DNA of 64,000 nt from Qipengyuania huizhouensis (GCF_019711635.1 NZ_JAIGNT010000012.1:1-64000); one strand, 5' to 3'; numbered from the stretch's first letter, positions 1-8,481 are shown. Notes: generated by a model not told the origin, from the letters alone. Made by a program: numbers and translations.

Positions 1-77
1 CCTCAGCAAGCTATCTCGGCTTCATACATATCGCCGCCGCCCGCCTCTGGACCAATCAGTTTGTCAACAGGGCCTAG
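1..77 (+). mobile_element. C-terminal remnant of an IS5-like transposase (runs off left edge)
   Basis: Frame 3 is open from the window edge to a TAG at 75-77 and encodes about 24 residues, including YLGFIHIAAARLW and ending FVNRA. That pattern (small hydrophobic residues, then a R-x-W motif and a very short tail) matches my recollection of the C-termini of IS5-family DDE transposases. Only the tail is visible, so catalytic residues, copy number and intactness cannot be judged. The right inverted repeat of the element would be expected within about 100 bp downstream, that is inside or just before the next gene; I could not identify it. Confidence 0.55.
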
Positions 78-85
78 CTCTTTTG

Positions 86-805
86 ATGGCTGTATACGTG
101 ACCGGTCATTTGATCGCTTACTTGAGCAGCCAATTAGTCGAAAAAACTGTAGACCGTTTCATTAGAAAGATAAGTACTGCGATAATCGTGTCGCTAGAGA
201 GTTCAAAGGCTAAACGAGACACTGAATTAAGGGAAATGTTCAAGAAGCAGGCCGAACGTATTAAAATAGAGAACGCTATTTTCCCCTCTGTCATCAGAGG
301 CCTTTTTCACCTCCCGAACGCATTACACTACCTGTTAGTATATAAGACAGGTATATTCGGATACCTCGATACGAGAATTCCCCCGGATGCTTTCGACAGA
401 GCAAAACTCCGATATACAAATTTGGTCGTGCCTGGCTCACATATTCGGAGGGATACCAAATGGTATAAATCCCTAGAGTATTATGTGATTAACAACGTTC
501 CGGATGCTGTTCCCAGAATGTACAATTATCTCGTCATGGCCGGTCTATTCCGTAGCTTGAGCTTTCTATTTTTGTGGTCGTCTTGGCTAACAATAATCTT
601 TCTAATTACTAACGTATTTTTCGGTACGTGGCCCCTTGGCCTCACTGAAATGGGGGTCGGGAGAGGCGCAGGATTGATCGAATGGTTTTCTCTTTCGACA
701 CTCTCGGTCTTTTCGCTTGTCGCATATCTAAAGTTTCAGCGCCGCTACACCGAAGAGGCCATTCTAGCATTGGCGTTCAACAACTCACTCAATCCGACGC
801 GATAG
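86..805 (+). CDS. AT-rich orphan membrane protein of unknown function
   Basis: A protein of about 239 residues that I do not recognise. The N-terminal two thirds are soluble, rich in Lys/Arg/Tyr, with a likely amphipathic helix near residues 15-60. Two hydrophobic segments near residues 157-182 and 197-217 should span the inner membrane. Base composition is clearly more AT-rich, with A/T-ending codons, than every other gene here, which suggests horizontal acquisition. It starts 8 bases after the stop of a transposase remnant. No Shine-Dalgarno sequence precedes ATG 86 (a TTG lies at 83) and the frame stays open to the window edge, so the gene may be 5'-truncated by the insertion. Confidence 0.6.
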   Translation: MAVYVTGHLIAYLSSQLVEKTVDRFIRKISTAIIVSLESSKAKRDTELREMFKKQAERIKIENAIFPSVIRGLFHLPNALHYLLVYKTGIFGYLDTRIPPDAFDRAKLRYTNLVVPGSHIRRDTKWYKSLEYYVINNVPDAVPRMYNYLVMAGLFRSLSFLFLWSSWLTIIFLITNVFFGTWPLGLTEMGVGRGAGLIEWFSLSTLSVFSLVAYLKFQRRYTEEAILALAFNNSLNPTR

Positions 806-888
806 GTAGGCGGGTGTCTGTTCCAATAAGCGAACTATCGCCCTGAGTAGGCTCTTTACAGAGTAAGCTGTTCCGCTAGCTTTCACGA

Positions 889-1851
889 ATGAAACACCAC
901 CACATCTTCGCCGCCGCCGCGCTTTCGCTTGGCGCGATCCTGCCTGCTTCGGCGCAGGCCTGTTCGGTTGTCTCGGACTACCGCGTGCCGACCAATCTCG
1001 AACTGGTCGGCCAGTCGGAGCTAATCCTGCGCGCGCGTGTGGTCGGCGAAACTACGGGCGAGGACCAATGGGAAAGGGGCCTGCTGGTCGAACCGGTCGA
1101 GGCGCTCAAGGGAGAGATGCCTTCCGGCACCATCGAAATTTCCGGCAGCGGACTGGTCCCATCGCAGGACGAGCGCGGCTTCGGCCTTCTCAGCAATCCG
1201 TACGAACTCGAAGGCGCGCACCCGCTGAGCTATATCGGCGGATGCATCCGCTATATGTTCCCTGAAGGCACGACCGCGCTGTTCTTCCTCGAACGACGTG
1301 ATGGCGACTGGGCTCCGGCGGGCGACGCCTTCTCGCGCTGGGCGGAAGACGTCATCCGTGACGATGCACCTTGGATGAAACTGACCCGCTTCTACGCGAA
1401 TGTGCTGGAATCCGATCCGACGGAACGCAAGGCCCTGCTCGAGGCAGAGCGCGACCGGCTCCGCGCCCGCGAAGACGATCCCGTCGCCGCCCTGATGGCG
1501 AGCGACATCGAACGCCAGTTGGCCGGGCCGAACGAGGAATGGAATACGATCATGCGTCGCGCAATCGACGGTGAAGGCGAAATTCCGCCGGGTGCAGAAT
1601 CGGAGGCCGCCGCCTCAGCCGTGGCTGATCTGATCATGGACTCTGAACAAGCCGAGGTGATGGAGGAGGAATGCGCCATCTCAGTGGAAGGCGATACCAT
1701 GACCTGCGAGATGCCGATCGAGGGTGAGGCGGAGATCATGGAAGAGGAAGCCTTGCTGGCTTGCGAACTCTCGGCAGACGGGCAGTCGGTCGATTGCGGC
1801 GGCGGTGTAGAGTACTTCCGGCCTCAGAACATCGAGGACGCTGGCTCCTAG
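889..1851 (+). CDS. Secreted Cys-containing protein of unknown function
   Basis: A 320-residue protein with a clear Sec signal peptide (hydrophobic stretch after HHH, cleavage likely after AQA near residue 23), so the mature protein probably begins with Cys-Ser and acts in the periplasm or outside. The middle part (residues 25-200) looks globular. The C-terminal third is strongly acidic, with repeated Glu runs and several Cys residues (near 263, 272, 295 and 305) that could form disulfides. I recognise no family. Codon use is typical of the chromosome, in contrast to the AT-rich gene upstream. It converges on the nuclease gene with about 20 bases between them. Confidence 0.75.
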   Translation: MKHHHIFAAAALSLGAILPASAQACSVVSDYRVPTNLELVGQSELILRARVVGETTGEDQWERGLLVEPVEALKGEMPSGTIEISGSGLVPSQDERGFGLLSNPYELEGAHPLSYIGGCIRYMFPEGTTALFFLERRDGDWAPAGDAFSRWAEDVIRDDAPWMKLTRFYANVLESDPTERKALLEAERDRLRAREDDPVAALMASDIERQLAGPNEEWNTIMRRAIDGEGEIPPGAESEAAASAVADLIMDSEQAEVMEEECAISVEGDTMTCEMPIEGEAEIMEEEALLACELSADGQSVDCGGGVEYFRPQNIEDAGS

Positions 1852-1871
1852 CGTTTTTGCGTCCTCGATCC

Positions 1872-2372
1872 TCAGCACCAGTCACGTTCTTCCGCACCCC
1901 ATCCGCTGCCCTCGGCCAGTCCGGCAGCGATCATGTGGTCCGCCAGCAAGTCTTCCCCCCGCCGCGCCTCGCGTAGTTCGCGGCCATACTGGTCGCGGGG
2001 CGGCTCCGCGCCGCCGGTCCAGCTGAAGCGGCCCTGCGCCAGCCAGCCGGACAGCGCATCGCGCGCTTCCACCGCCTTCGCCCGTTCCGCCGCGCAGGCC
2101 CCGTCCATTTCCGGCGCGTCATAGCCGGTCAGGCGGACGCGGCGCTGGCCGATCGCCAGCGTGTCGCCGTCGATTACGCAGGCCGCGCTTGCGCCTTCCC
2201 CGCAAATCCCGAAGCGCATATCCACCGCGCTTACCGGCGGCGGGGGTTGCAACACGTCGCGCAGCAGCAGCCACGCGCCCGCGACCAGCAACAGCACCAC
2301 TATCCACCTCGCCCCGCCACGCCTCTTGCGCGGGCGAAATCCGGCTGGTTTGAAGCGTGCGCGTCTGCCCAT
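1872..2372 (-). CDS. Membrane-anchored thermonuclease (SNase) family protein
   Basis: 166 residues from the ATG at 2372. A basic N-terminus and one transmembrane segment (about 23-38) are followed by a compact staphylococcal-nuclease domain facing the periplasm. Key SNase positions are present: Asp68-Gly-Asp70-Thr71, Arg80 and Glu88 in RLTGYDAPE, and Arg131 in DQYGRE, equivalent to the catalytic Arg/Glu/Arg set, so it is probably an active Ca2+-dependent phosphodiesterase. The domain is short and ends in Trp-Cys. An upstream in-frame ATG would add 28 basic residues before the anchor; the shorter start is preferred because it puts the anchor near the N-terminus. Divergent from the SnoaL-like gene. 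Confidence 0.8.
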   Translation of the reverse strand: MGRRARFKPAGFRPRKRRGGARWIVVLLLVAGAWLLLRDVLQPPPPVSAVDMRFGICGEGASAACVIDGDTLAIGQRRVRLTGYDAPEMDGACAAERAKAVEARDALSGWLAQGRFSWTGGAEPPRDQYGRELREARRGEDLLADHMIAAGLAEGSGWGAEERDWC

Positions 2373-2474
2373 CCCGCACGAAATGACGCGCCCGTCGCAC
2401 CGGCGCAAGCGAAAGCCGGTCCCTGCATCCATGCTGCGGGCGGACCGCCGGGCCAAACCGCGAACCGTCCTCCA

Positions 2475-2502
2475 TTGACCTCGATGCCGCTGCGTGTATT
2501 AG
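2475..2502 (+). promoter_or_regulatory. Putative promoter of the SnoaL-like gene
   Basis: TTGACC (2475-2480) is followed after 16 bases by TATTAG (2497-2502), a sigma70-like pair. The -10 element lies inside the inverted repeat at 2494-2515, which suggests a repressed promoter. It reads toward the gene starting at 2534. Confidence 0.45.
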
Positions 2503-2515
2503 TCTTGCAATACAC
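2494..2515. promoter_or_regulatory. Inverted repeat GTGTATT-N8-AATACAC, candidate operator
   Basis: Perfect 7-bp arms separated by 8 bases, centred between the divergent nuclease and SnoaL-like genes and covering the -10 element of the latter. Arms and spacing are typical of sites for dimeric helix-turn-helix repressors. No matching regulator is adjacent. Confidence 0.5.
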
Positions 2516-2533
2516 ATCGAGAGGATCGACCCA

Positions 2534-3079
2534 ATGTTCAGTTTTGTTCTTCCCCTGCTTGCGCAGACTGCCGCCCTCGAACCGGCTCCGGCGCCGATCC
2601 CCGATCTCGAAGAGCTTCGCACAGAAATCGTCGCCAGGGATTCCGCCCTGTTCTGGGCTGCATTCGAAGATTGCGACCCGGCTGCGCTGCAAGACCTGCT
2701 GACCGAAGATTTCCGGATGCTCCACGATCTGGGGGGGCTGGCAGTGACCGACCGCGCCAATTTTATCGCCATCCTCGAAGAGCAATGCGCCGCTCGCGGT
2801 CCGGGAGGAGAGAACGAAGGCTATAGCAACCGCCGCCTGTCCGTCCCGGCTTCGCGGATCGTCCGCCCGCTCGGCGATTGGGGCGCGCTCGAAGAAGGTG
2901 CGCATATTTTCTTCGAATGGGGCGGTGCGGATCGCGGATGGGTGATGACCGGCGGCGCACGCTATATCCATGTCTGGCGCTGGATGCCCGAAGAGGGGCG
3001 GCTTCGTCTGACCGAAAGCCTGAGCTACGATCACGCCGCCGCCGCCGAATATCCGCCTGCAGGCGCGCAGGTGCCCTGA
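2534..3079 (+). CDS. SnoaL/DUF4440-like (NTF2-fold) protein
   Basis: 181 residues. A short hydrophobic N-terminus ending near AQTAAL could be a weak signal peptide. Residues 30-165 follow the pattern of the DUF4440/SnoaL-like NTF2-fold family: an initial helix (FWAAFEDCDPAALQDLLTEDFRMLHD), a strand with DRANF, and a late beta region around WVMTGGARYIHVW. Members are small-ligand-binding proteins or accessory enzymes; no substrate can be read from the sequence. It has its own putative promoter with an overlapping inverted repeat, so it is probably regulated. Confidence 0.65.
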   Translation: MFSFVLPLLAQTAALEPAPAPIPDLEELRTEIVARDSALFWAAFEDCDPAALQDLLTEDFRMLHDLGGLAVTDRANFIAILEEQCAARGPGGENEGYSNRRLSVPASRIVRPLGDWGALEEGAHIFFEWGGADRGWVMTGGARYIHVWRWMPEEGRLRLTESLSYDHAAAAEYPPAGAQVP

Positions 3080-3233
3080 AGCGGGCAGCGCGGCCCCTCT
3101 TTCACGCCTTTCCCGTCACTTGCCTCATTCCCCGCCCGTACTGGCGCAAGGCAGGAAACCGTAACGTCATCCGTGGCTTGATCCGGTGTGGTCGGCATTT
3201 TTCCCGCGCCACATTCCTTCAAAGGAGGAACCC

Positions 3234-3383
3234 ATGGACCAGAAGAACCAGAAACCCGGCCAGCCCCAGCAGGGCGACAAGAACCAGACCGACCGTGACC
3301 AGCAGCAGCGCCAGCAGAACGAAGGCGGCAAGCAGCAGCAGGGTGGCGGCCAGTCCGACCGGAAGCCGAACCAGAACAGGTAG
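3234..3383 (+). CDS. Gln/Asn-rich 49-residue hydrophilic microprotein
   Basis: ATG 3234 is preceded by a near-perfect Shine-Dalgarno AAAGGAGG at 3221-3228, which argues strongly that this small frame is translated. The 49 residues are almost only Gln, Asn, Gly, Lys, Asp, Arg and Pro, with no hydrophobic core, so the product should be intrinsically disordered. A longer in-frame ATG at 3186 lies upstream of the ribosome site and is not preferred. Function unknown; such proteins are often stress- or stationary-phase induced, but nothing here proves it. Confidence 0.65.
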   Translation: MDQKNQKPGQPQQGDKNQTDRDQQQRQQNEGGKQQQGGGQSDRKPNQNR

Positions 3384-3630
3384 GCTCATACCATAGCGCC
3401 ACGCCAGTCGGCGCAATTCGGCGGCCGCTCCATATCGGGGCGGCCGCTGTCGTTCGGGGGGCGGATTTCCTACACTTGCAAAATCTGCTCCATCCTTGCC
3501 GATGACGCATTATCCGCCCCGCCAGCCGCGCTCCGGTCTCGTAACCGGCGGCGTGGCCCTGCGCGCCGGATCTTGCCGCGGCGTGGGATATGGTGCCGGG
3601 AAAGGCGCATCGGCCCGCGGACGTGCCTTC

Positions 3631-3656
3631 CGCGAAAGTCACAGGGTTCGATGCCG
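3631..3656 (+). repeat. Short dispersed repeat, copy A
   Basis: CGCGAAAGTCACAGGGTTCG shares its core with copy B at 3798 and, inverted, with copy C at 13947-13970. The copies are imperfect. Origin unknown. Confidence 0.35.
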
Positions 3657-3797
3657 GAAGGCGCCATCGCCCGGTCCGGTTGCAGACTGCAATATACCGC
3701 AGCCGCTTCACCGCGATACGGCGGAAATCCGGCGATTCTGCGCTGTTCTGCGATCTCGTCGCGCTTCGCCGCGGCTATCAGGGAACGGGCGGCGAAT

Positions 3798-3832
3798 GGG
3801 GAAAGTCACGGGTTCGAAAACCCGATTATGCG
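3798..3832 (+). repeat. Short dispersed repeat, copy B, with palindromic arm
   Basis: GAAAGTCACGGGTTCGAAAA followed by CCCGATTATGCG. Contains the palindrome CGGGT-TCGAAA-ACCCG (3809-3824), which looks like a tRNA T-arm but has a 6-base loop. GATTATGCG also occurs next to copy C. Confidence 0.35.
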
Positions 3833-3859
3833 TTCCACAACGGCGCGGGACAGGCGGGT

Positions 3860-4483
3860 TTACCACCCCCAGGCGGGCGGGGGCGCTTCCACCGGATCGC
3901 TCGCATCGAACTCCACGCGGAACAGGCGGGTGGGATCGTTGCGGCGGGTCAGCTGATAGACATAGCGCGCATTGGCGGTGCCCGCCGGATCGACCTCGAC
4001 GCGCCAGACATTGGTGACCGACACGTCCAGCCCCTCGCGCTCGAACATGGCGATGGAATAGGCGTCGACCGGGAAATCCTGCACCCGCGCGGTGCCGGCA
4101 GACAGCGTATCGCCGCCATATTGGGTGACCGCGTCTTCGGTGCCGTCCTCGTGCCGGTGATCGTGCTTGAGGCGGAGGCCGTCGGCAGTGCGGGTGACCA
4201 GCCAGGTGCGGCTCCGGTCCCAGCCGGAACCGTCAGCCGCTGCGACATGGAAGGCGATTGCCGTGCGCGTCTCGCTGCACTCCGCCCAATGCGCGATCAT
4301 GGCGCGCCCGCGGAAATCGGCATCGCGGCTGTCGCTACTGGCCAGTTCGCCGCGATAGGCGTTCCCGCAATGGCTTTGCAGCGCGGACCAGAACGCCTCC
4401 TGCGAAGCGGGCAGCGCCGGTGCGTCGGGGGCGGAGGCGCAGCCGGTCAGGGCAAGCGCGGCGAGCAGGGGAAGGGTTCTCAT
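3860..4483 (-). CDS. Putative lipoprotein of unknown function
   Basis: 207 residues with a type II signal peptide; the lipobox LTGC places the acylated cysteine at residue 15. The mature protein (about 190 residues) has Cys39 and Cys69 that might form a disulfide and several Trp/Arg-rich strands (GWDRSRTWLVTRTADGL; YVYQLTRRNDPTRLFRVEFD), giving the impression of a beta-rich periplasmic domain. No family recognised. The gene stands alone between a gene-poor stretch and a divergent small membrane protein gene. Confidence 0.7.
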   Translation of the reverse strand: MRTLPLLAALALTGCASAPDAPALPASQEAFWSALQSHCGNAYRGELASSDSRDADFRGRAMIAHWAECSETRTAIAFHVAAADGSGWDRSRTWLVTRTADGLRLKHDHRHEDGTEDAVTQYGGDTLSAGTARVQDFPVDAYSIAMFEREGLDVSVTNVWRVEVDPAGTANARYVYQLTRRNDPTRLFRVEFDASDPVEAPPPAWGW

Positions 4484-4586
4484 ATGGCCACCCTAGCGCC
4501 TTTGCCTCGCGGCGGAAGGGCCAAAGAACGGAACGGGCGCCATGGCGACTCATTGGTTGGGTAGGACACGAAGGAGAAACATCGCC

Positions 4587-4889
4587 ATGACCGATCCCGT
4601 CCCCGACACCAAGGCTCCCAAGACCCGCTGGATGTGGGTGGGGGTCATCGCCCTGCTCGCCATCGCTTTCATCGGCTTCATTCTGTTCGGATCGCAGCAG
4701 GGCGACATCGAGAACATCCCCGATTATGCGACCACGACGCAGGAAGAGCGGCTGAACCAGGACTTGCCTCTGGCACCCAGTGATGACCTGCCCCCGGTCC
4801 GCGGCGCAGAAAGCGATAACACCGTCACAGCCGAAGGCGGCGAAGTCGAAGTGGTGGACCCGCCCGAAGCGAACGAAACGCCCGATTGA
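4587..4889 (+). CDS. Small single-pass membrane protein
   Basis: 100 residues from ATG 4587, preceded by AAGGAGA at 4571. A polar N-terminus, one transmembrane helix (about 15-34), then an acidic, Glu/Asp/Pro-rich periplasmic tail with no visible domain. Unknown function. It lies 81 bases upstream of argB on the same strand and could share its transcript. An upstream in-frame ATG at 4542 has no ribosome site. Confidence 0.65.
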   Translation: MTDPVPDTKAPKTRWMWVGVIALLAIAFIGFILFGSQQGDIENIPDYATTTQEERLNQDLPLAPSDDLPPVRGAESDNTVTAEGGEVEVVDPPEANETPD

Positions 4890-4970
4890 CGCCAAAGGGC
4901 TTTCGCCGGTGAAAAGGTCGGGCTAACGCCTGCGCTCTCCACCATGGAATAGCGCAGGCATTTGCATTTG

Positions 4971-5879
4971 ATGACCCAGACCGAAGCCACCGACAGGCGC
5001 GATGCCAGCGCCAAGGCGCAGACGCTGATCGAGGCGCTGCCCTATTTCCAGCGCTATGCCGGGCGCAGCTTCGTGGTGAAATACGGCGGCAACGCCATGG
5101 GCGACGATGATGCCGCGCGCGAGTTTGCGGAAGATGTCGTGCTGCTCAAGGCGGTCGGCATCAACCCGGTGGTGGTCCACGGCGGCGGCCCGCAGATCGG
5201 CGCTATGCTGGAGAAGCTGGGCGTGGAGACCCGCTTCGTCGACGGCCTGCGCGTAACCGACAAGGCGACCGCCGAAGTTGCGGAAATGGTCCTCTCGGGC
5301 GCGATCAACAAGGCGATCGTCGGCTCCATCGCCCGCGCAGGCGGCAAGGCCGTCGGGCTTTCGGGCAAGGACGGCAACCTTGTCACCGCCCGCAAGGTGG
5401 AGCGCACCACGAAGGACCCGGAAAGCAATATCGAGAAAGTGCTCGACCTCGGCTTCGTGGGCGAACCGAGCGCGATCGACACCACGATCATCGAAACCGC
5501 CACGGCGGCGGGGATGATCCCGGTCATCGCCCCGATCGGCAGCGGCGAGGACGGGCATACCTACAACATCAACGCCGATACCATGGCTGGCGCGCTCGCC
5601 GCGGCACTGGGGGCGGCGCGCCTGCTCCTGCTCACCGATGTCGACGGGGTGCTGGACAAGGAGGGCAAGCTTCTTACCGACCTCACCCCGGTAGACATCG
5701 CGAAGCTGCGCGAAGATGGCACGATCAGCGGCGGGATGATTCCCAAGCTGGAAACCTGTGTCAGCGCTGTGGAAGCGGGCTGCGAGGCTGCAGTCGTGCT
5801 CGACGGCAGGGTCCCCCACGCCATGCTGCTCGAATTCTTCACCGCACGCGGCGCGGGAACGCTGATAAGCGCGCCTTAG
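4971..5879 (+). CDS. argB: Acetylglutamate kinase
   Basis: 302-residue amino-acid-kinase-fold enzyme phosphorylating N-acetyl-L-glutamate, the second step of arginine biosynthesis, cytosolic. Signatures: [10 protein letters not shown] (about 34-43), [10 protein letters not shown] near 68, the substrate and nucleotide loops in the 150-190 region, and the C-terminal [12 protein letters not shown] followed by GAGTLI. Length matches the hexameric arginine-inhibited type, which carries an N-terminal helix like the one here ([18 protein letters not shown]). ATG 4971 is chosen over TTG 4962. No other arg gene is in the window. Confidence 0.96.
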   Translation: MTQTEATDRRDASAKAQTLIEALPYFQRYAGRSFVVKYGGNAMGDDDAAREFAEDVVLLKAVGINPVVVHGGGPQIGAMLEKLGVETRFVDGLRVTDKATAEVAEMVLSGAINKAIVGSIARAGGKAVGLSGKDGNLVTARKVERTTKDPESNIEKVLDLGFVGEPSAIDTTIIETATAAGMIPVIAPIGSGEDGHTYNINADTMAGALAAALGAARLLLLTDVDGVLDKEGKLLTDLTPVDIAKLREDGTISGGMIPKLETCVSAVEAGCEAAVVLDGRVPHAMLLEFFTARGAGTLISAP

Positions 5880-5958
5880 GGGTGGCGAGGCGTCATCCGC
5901 TCTTGTAGAGGCATGACCATCGGGACTGCATTTTTCTAGAAAACGGGGTTCGACCTAA

Positions 5959-6243
5959 GTGCTGATTACCCTCTACCAGATCATCGAAATGATCACGTCC
6001 ATCTTCGTGATGCTGATCATCATCCAGTTTATCATCGGCCTGCTGTTCGCCTTCAACGTGGTGGGTCGCAACGAATTCCTGATGGGGTTCTACGACGCGA
6101 TCAATCGCCTGCTCGAGCCGGTATTGCGGCCGATCCGCAACCTGATGCCCAACACCGGCGCGATAGACTTTTCGCCGCTGGTGGTGATCATCCTGCTGCA
6201 GATCATCCTGATCGTTCTCCGCAATATCATCATGTCCGTATGA
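5959..6243 (+). CDS. YggT family membrane protein
   Basis: 94 residues from GTG 5959, with two long hydrophobic segments (about 1-30 and 66-93) separated by a short loop containing the family-typical [22 protein letters not shown]. YggT proteins are small inner-membrane proteins of uncertain role, linked to cell division or osmotic stress in other bacteria. It is the first gene of a tight unit: its stop overlaps the folD start by 4 bases (ATGA). Confidence 0.85.
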   Translation: MLITLYQIIEMITSIFVMLIIIQFIIGLLFAFNVVGRNEFLMGFYDAINRLLEPVLRPIRNLMPNTGAIDFSPLVVIILLQIILIVLRNIIMSV

Positions 6244-7133
6244 CAGCAGAGCGGATCGACGGGAAAGCTTTCGCTGCCAGCCTGCGCGAACGCGTCGGCG
6301 AACACGCCGCGCAGTTCGAGGCATCGGCGGGGCGAAAGGCCGGGCTCGCCGTGGTGCTGGTGGGCGAGGACCCGGCCAGCCAGGTCTATGTGCGCAGCAA
6401 GCACAAGGCGACCGTGGCCGCAGGCATGGAGAGCTTCGAGCATCGGCTGCCCGCTGACACGAGCGAGGAGGACCTGCTTGCGCTGGTCGATCGGCTCAAT
6501 GCCGATGAAGCGGTCGACGGCATCCTCGTGCAGCTTCCCTTGCCCGACCATCTCGACGAGCAGGCGGTGATCGCCAGCATCAGCCCCGACAAGGATGTCG
6601 ACGGCTTTCATGTCACGAACGCCGGGCGTCTCGCTGTCGGGCAAAGCGGTTTCGTGCCCTGCACTCCGCTGGGCTGCATGATGTTGCTGACGGAACGTCT
6701 TGGCGATCTGTCAGGCCTCGAGGCAGTGGTCATCGGCCGATCGAATATCGTCGGCAAGCCGATGGCGCAGCTTCTGCTCGACGCCAATGCTACCGTAACG
6801 ATTGCGCATAGCCGGACGAAGGATCTGCCCAGCGTGGTGAAACGCGCGGACATCGTCGTCGCCGCCGTGGGCCGCGCGGAGATGGTGAAGGCCGATTGGC
6901 TGAAGGATGGCGCCACGGTGATAGATGTCGGCATCAATCGCCTCCCCCCCACCGACGGCGAGGAGAAAGGGCGTCTGGTCGGCGACGTGGACTATGCCGG
7001 AGCAAAGAGTGTGGCGGGCGCGATTACGCCAGTGCCCGGCGGTGTCGGGCCGATGACCATAGCGGTTCTGCTGCGCAACACTCTGGTTGCTGCCTATCGC
7101 AACGCCGATCTCCAGGTTCCGGACGGGCTATGA
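6240..7133 (+). CDS. folD: Bifunctional methylenetetrahydrofolate dehydrogenase / methenyltetrahydrofolate cyclohydrolase
   Basis: 297 residues, the usual FolD length. Interconverts 5,10-methylene-, 5,10-methenyl- and 10-formyl-tetrahydrofolate with NADP in the cytosol. Diagnostic motifs: YVRSKHKAT with the catalytic Lys of the YxxxK motif (about residue 54), [10 protein letters not shown] near 98, [13 protein letters not shown] of the NADP domain near 164, and PGGVGPMT near 270. Overlaps yggT upstream and the lipoprotein gene downstream by 4 bases each, so translation is probably coupled. Confidence 0.96.
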   Translation: MTAERIDGKAFAASLRERVGEHAAQFEASAGRKAGLAVVLVGEDPASQVYVRSKHKATVAAGMESFEHRLPADTSEEDLLALVDRLNADEAVDGILVQLPLPDHLDEQAVIASISPDKDVDGFHVTNAGRLAVGQSGFVPCTPLGCMMLLTERLGDLSGLEAVVIGRSNIVGKPMAQLLLDANATVTIAHSRTKDLPSVVKRADIVVAAVGRAEMVKADWLKDGATVIDVGINRLPPTDGEEKGRLVGDVDYAGAKSVAGAITPVPGGVGPMTIAVLLRNTLVAAYRNADLQVPDGL

Positions 7134-7858
7134 TCGGCCGCGCTTTCCTGGTGGCTGCATGCGCAAGCCTGGTGGCTGGCTGCGCGGCTGGGGCACCTCG
7201 AGGACAATTTTCCCGGGTGCTTGCGAATGCTCCGGGTGCTGCCCAACCAAGCGAGATAGTGGCAAGCGAGATTGCGATGCTCCAGCGAGCCAAGGAAATC
7301 GGACAGGTCGAGGCCATGGCCGAATTCGCAGCGGATGGCGCCATGGTTCTGGCAGAGACAGGCGAGATCCCGGTATCGGACTTGCGTACGCTGCGCGATG
7401 ATGGCCGTGTTGCCGCGTGGACTCCCAAGACTGTCTGGGTGAGCTGCGATGCCCGCTTCGCCGTTTCCGACGGGCGGTTCACTGCGGCGGACGGCAAGGT
7501 GGGCGACTATGTAACCACTTGGCGCGAAGACTCTTCAGGCGACTATGTCTGGGTTCATAATGCGAAAGCCCTCGATGATCCGCAGCCGGAGAATACCCCG
7601 CTTGAAGCCCCGAGAGACGACGAGATCGTGGTCGAAGCTCTGATTTCGGTGAAGGGTCATGTGACCGATTGCGAACGACCTGCCGGTTCGCCTCCACCAC
7701 ACGCAGCGTCGATGCGCGAAACGCTTTCGCCCGATGGCCGTCTGTCCTGGCGTTGGAGCATGTCCGGACCTCAGCGCATCTTCCGCCTTTACGCCTGGAC
7801 GGAAGGTGCCTGGAAACTTGTTCTGGACAGGCAATGGCCGATGGAGGGTAGCAAGTGA
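7130..7858 (+). CDS. Putative lipoprotein of unknown function
   Basis: 242 residues. A signal peptide ends in the lipobox LVAGC, with Cys18 as the predicted lipid attachment site. The rest is a periplasmic domain with no family I recognise. Residues about 45-230 contain a long helix-like start ([27 protein letters not shown]) followed by beta-type segments such as [19 protein letters not shown] and [20 protein letters not shown], loosely NTF2-like. Coupled to folD and marC by 4-base overlaps, although a functional link with either is not obvious. Confidence 0.75.
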   Translation: MIGRAFLVAACASLVAGCAAGAPRGQFSRVLANAPGAAQPSEIVASEIAMLQRAKEIGQVEAMAEFAADGAMVLAETGEIPVSDLRTLRDDGRVAAWTPKTVWVSCDARFAVSDGRFTAADGKVGDYVTTWREDSSGDYVWVHNAKALDDPQPENTPLEAPRDDEIVVEALISVKGHVTDCERPAGSPPPHAASMRETLSPDGRLSWRWSMSGPQRIFRLYAWTEGAWKLVLDRQWPMEGSK

Positions 7859-8478
7859 CCCAGCTTTTCCTGTCGGCGTTCATCACCCTGTTCGTGGTGA
7901 TCGACCCTCCCGGATGTGCCCCGATCTATGCCGGACTGACCAAAGGCGCCACCTCTGCCCAGCGGCGTATCATGGCGATCCGCGCGGCGGTGATCGCAGG
8001 TGTGATCCTGCTGATCTTCGCACTGTTCGGGGAACAGTTGCTGGCGGCGCTGCACATCGAACTCGACAGCTTTCGCATCGCGGGCGGTTTGATGCTGTTC
8101 TGGATCGCCTTCGAGATGGTATTCGAGAAACGCACTCAGCGGCGCGAAGAGCGGGCCGAGAAAGTGGCCGCCACACCCGAAGTCGAGGATGTTTCCATTT
8201 TCCCGATGGCCATACCGATGCTGGCAGGACCCGGCGCCATCGCGGCCATCATGCTGCTGATGAACGAGGCCGAAGATGTGACGGGGACATTCACCGTGCT
8301 CGGAGCGCTCGCTTCGGTGCTGATAATCACCATGCTCGCATTGATGGCGGCAGGTCCGATCATGCGGCTGTTCGGGGACAAGGTGGAAGCGGCAATCACC
8401 CGCGTGCTCGGCGTACTGCTCGCAGCCCTTGCCGCTCAATATGTGATCGACGGCCTGCGTGGCAGCTTCGGGGTTTGA
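7855..8478 (+). CDS. MarC family inner-membrane protein
   Basis: 207 residues from GTG 7855, with six hydrophobic segments. It matches MarC/UPF0056 in length and in the N-terminal pattern FITLFVVIDPPGCAPIYAGLT, where the D-P-x-G loop is typical, and the FPMAIPMLAGPGAIAAIM segment of the second half. MarC proteins were once tied to multidrug resistance, a link later withdrawn; the transported substrate is unsettled. Last gene of the yggT-folD-lipoprotein-marC unit, and convergent with the next gene with 3 bases between stops. Confidence 0.9.
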   Translation: MTQLFLSAFITLFVVIDPPGCAPIYAGLTKGATSAQRRIMAIRAAVIAGVILLIFALFGEQLLAALHIELDSFRIAGGLMLFWIAFEMVFEKRTQRREERAEKVAATPEVEDVSIFPMAIPMLAGPGAIAAIMLLMNEAEDVTGTFTVLGALASVLIITMLALMAAGPIMRLFGDKVEAAITRVLGVLLAALAAQYVIDGLRGSFGV

Positions 8479-8481
8479 ACC

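Larger units (their letters stand above)
3384..3859. other. Gene-poor 476-bp stretch
   Basis: Open frames here have Arg/Pro/Ser-rich translations, no ribosome sites and no recognisable domain, so I call no gene. It holds a hairpin (arms 3421-3427 and 3441-3447, not followed by T's) that may end the microprotein transcript, and two copies of a short repeat around GAAAGTCAC(A)GGGTTCGA at 3631 and 3798. Confidence 0.5.

Noticed and set aside
3809-3824. tRNA T-arm-like palindrome CGGGT-TCGAAA-ACCCG
   Set aside because: The loop is 6 bases instead of 7 and no acceptor, D-arm or anticodon arm can be drawn around it, so no tRNA is called.
3496-4017. Several overlapping open frames in the 3384-3859 gene-poor stretch
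   Set aside because: Arg/Pro/Ser-rich translations, no ribosome site, no domain, and they overlap each other in several frames.
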